Assembly (NCBI GenBank): GCA_003427395.1
Contig: BFEA01000050.1
Coordinates: 3,808,168-3,850,211 of the forward strand
Direction: 5' to 3'
Source: Chara braunii
Lineage: Eukaryota; Streptophyta; Charophyceae; Charales; Characeae
Length of the DNA stretch: 42,044 bases
Numbering within the stretch: position 1 is the stretch's first letter; every line of letters begins with the position of its first letter. Shown here piece by piece: positions 41,390 to 42,044 of the stretch. The position numbers were made by a program, and so were the translations under genes. The notes beneath the pieces were generated by a model that saw only the letters and a program-made list of their open reading frames with translations, had not been told where the DNA came from and made no database searches.

Positions 41390-41645
41390 TGCTGCTAGTA
41401 AGCTTCCCAGCCTGCAGGCCAATCTCCTATGAAAGGCCAAGGCTTGGAGGGAGGGATGTTCTGTAGTAGTTTCCCCCTTGATAGGCATCTAGTACCACAA
41501 GGGTAGGGCCAGTGCTTTTCTTTTGTCTGTTCTCCACCCATCCTTCGATGGATGTCAAAGACTTGCTTGCCAGTGATAAGCAACTGGACTGATGCCCCCC
41601 ATAATAGAAGAGGCTTTGTTTGGTTGGAAAAATAAATAAATAAAA
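41390..41645 (+). mobile_element. LINE 3'-tail fragment, subfamily 1
   Basis: 'cttgccagtgataagcaact' then 'ggactgatgcc' then 'ataatagaagaggc' match the fragment at 36880-36935 closely. It ends in an (AAAT)n-like A-rich tail at 41628-41646, the usual LINE terminus. Confidence 0.65.
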
Positions 41646-41785
41646 AATACGCCTGGTGGGACTGGTGGTTCAAGTGTTCACATTGACAGCTTTGTGTGTT
41701 CATTAGCTTGTTTTTCTCACAACCCTCTTCCGGAAACTGTCTTCGGAATTTGAGCCAAGAATATTCAGAGTGGTTCTGCCCTCAC

Positions 41786-41860
41786 CTCTTGGAAATCTTC
41801 TCCCAGTTGAACAGTAGGGAATTCCATTCCCTTTGCCTTGTGAGCGGTTGACAAAATTAA
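41786..41860 (-). CDS. FBH1: FBH1-like DNA helicase, exon with motif V
   Basis: The exon has 25 codons, phase 0 at both ends, acceptor 'ttgcaatgaacag' and donor GAG|GTGAGG. It encodes LILSTAHKAKGMEFPTVQLG followed by EDFQE. TAHKAKGMEF is helicase motif V of the UvrD superfamily, and the FBH1 group has the very similar TVHKAKGLEF followed by a D-D-F. Motif V contacts DNA and couples ATP hydrolysis. The exon splices in frame to 38381-38518. Upstream exons (motifs Ia-IV, Walker A and any F-box) must lie beyond the right edge. The stretch between here and the edge is intron with a microsatellite. Confidence 0.85.
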
Positions 41861-41974
41861 CTGTTCATTGCAACACAAAAGACAATGATCAACATCAGAA
41901 TAAGAAAGCCAACAGATTATTGAAGTTGACGGCAACTGCCATGCTCAACTGTCTCTGACTCCATCTCCATCCCC

Positions 41975-42044
41975 ATCTCTGTCTCTGTCTCTGTCTCTGT
42001 CTCTGTCTCTGTCTCTGTCTCCGTCTCTGTCTCTGTCTCTGTCT
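41975..42044. repeat. (TCTGTC)n microsatellite running off the window
   Basis: About eleven CTGTCT units with one T-to-C change continue to the last base. It lies in the intron upstream of the motif V exon. Confidence 0.95.

Overview
This window looks like nuclear DNA from a large, repeat-rich eukaryotic genome of the green lineage, plausibly a charophycean alga such as Chara or another streptophyte. The evidence is a plant-type mitochondrial nad4 fragment, a U6 snRNA copy, spliced exons with GT/AG borders, L1-like and Penelope-like retroelements, tRNA-derived SINEs and long (AG)n/(AC)n runs. The taxon is an inference from these parts. There are no bacterial operons, and most long reading frames are chance or transposon remnants.

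Bases 1 to about 23,000 are AT-rich and almost entirely transposon-derived. They hold a ~670-bp fold-back element (1565-2235), small TIR elements with GC-rich ends (3545-4590, 18560-19440), two of three copies of a ~283-bp MITE (3686, 6053; the third is at 26832), and a large Penelope-like cluster. That cluster has three pieces: a diverged, 3'-truncated copy A (about 7255-10790), a 5'-truncated copy B' with only the RT C-terminus and 3' UTR (11423-12949), and, directly behind it head-to-tail, a longer copy B (about 12990-17519). Read across frameshifts, copy B gives coiled coil, SAP-like fold, N-terminal GIY-YIG endonuclease, Cys-rich linker, then RT. This is the permuted order with the endonuclease in front. 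Both 3' UTRs carry a hammerhead-ribozyme-like motif. An assembly gap (19179-19226) lies inside one TIR element and is flanked by duplicated sequence.

From about 23,100 the base composition rises in GC. A decayed L1-like LINE fills 23110-26720. Then come a MITE inside a direct repeat, a U6 snRNA copy ending in a poly(A) tract (27974-28074), fold-back MITEs, minisatellites, and a 163-bp nad4 NUMT sandwiched between two ~80-bp direct repeats (29795-30128).

The right-hand 7.5 kb is part of one real gene on the minus strand. Four exons (41786-41860, 38381-38518, 37018-37116, 34494-34826) splice in a single frame. They give helicase motif V, a Gly-rich insert, motif VI and a Cys-pair C-terminal tail typical of an FBH1-like UvrD-family DNA helicase. 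Its introns hold the SINEs, LINE 3'-tail fragments and long microsatellites. Its 5' part lies beyond the right edge of the window.
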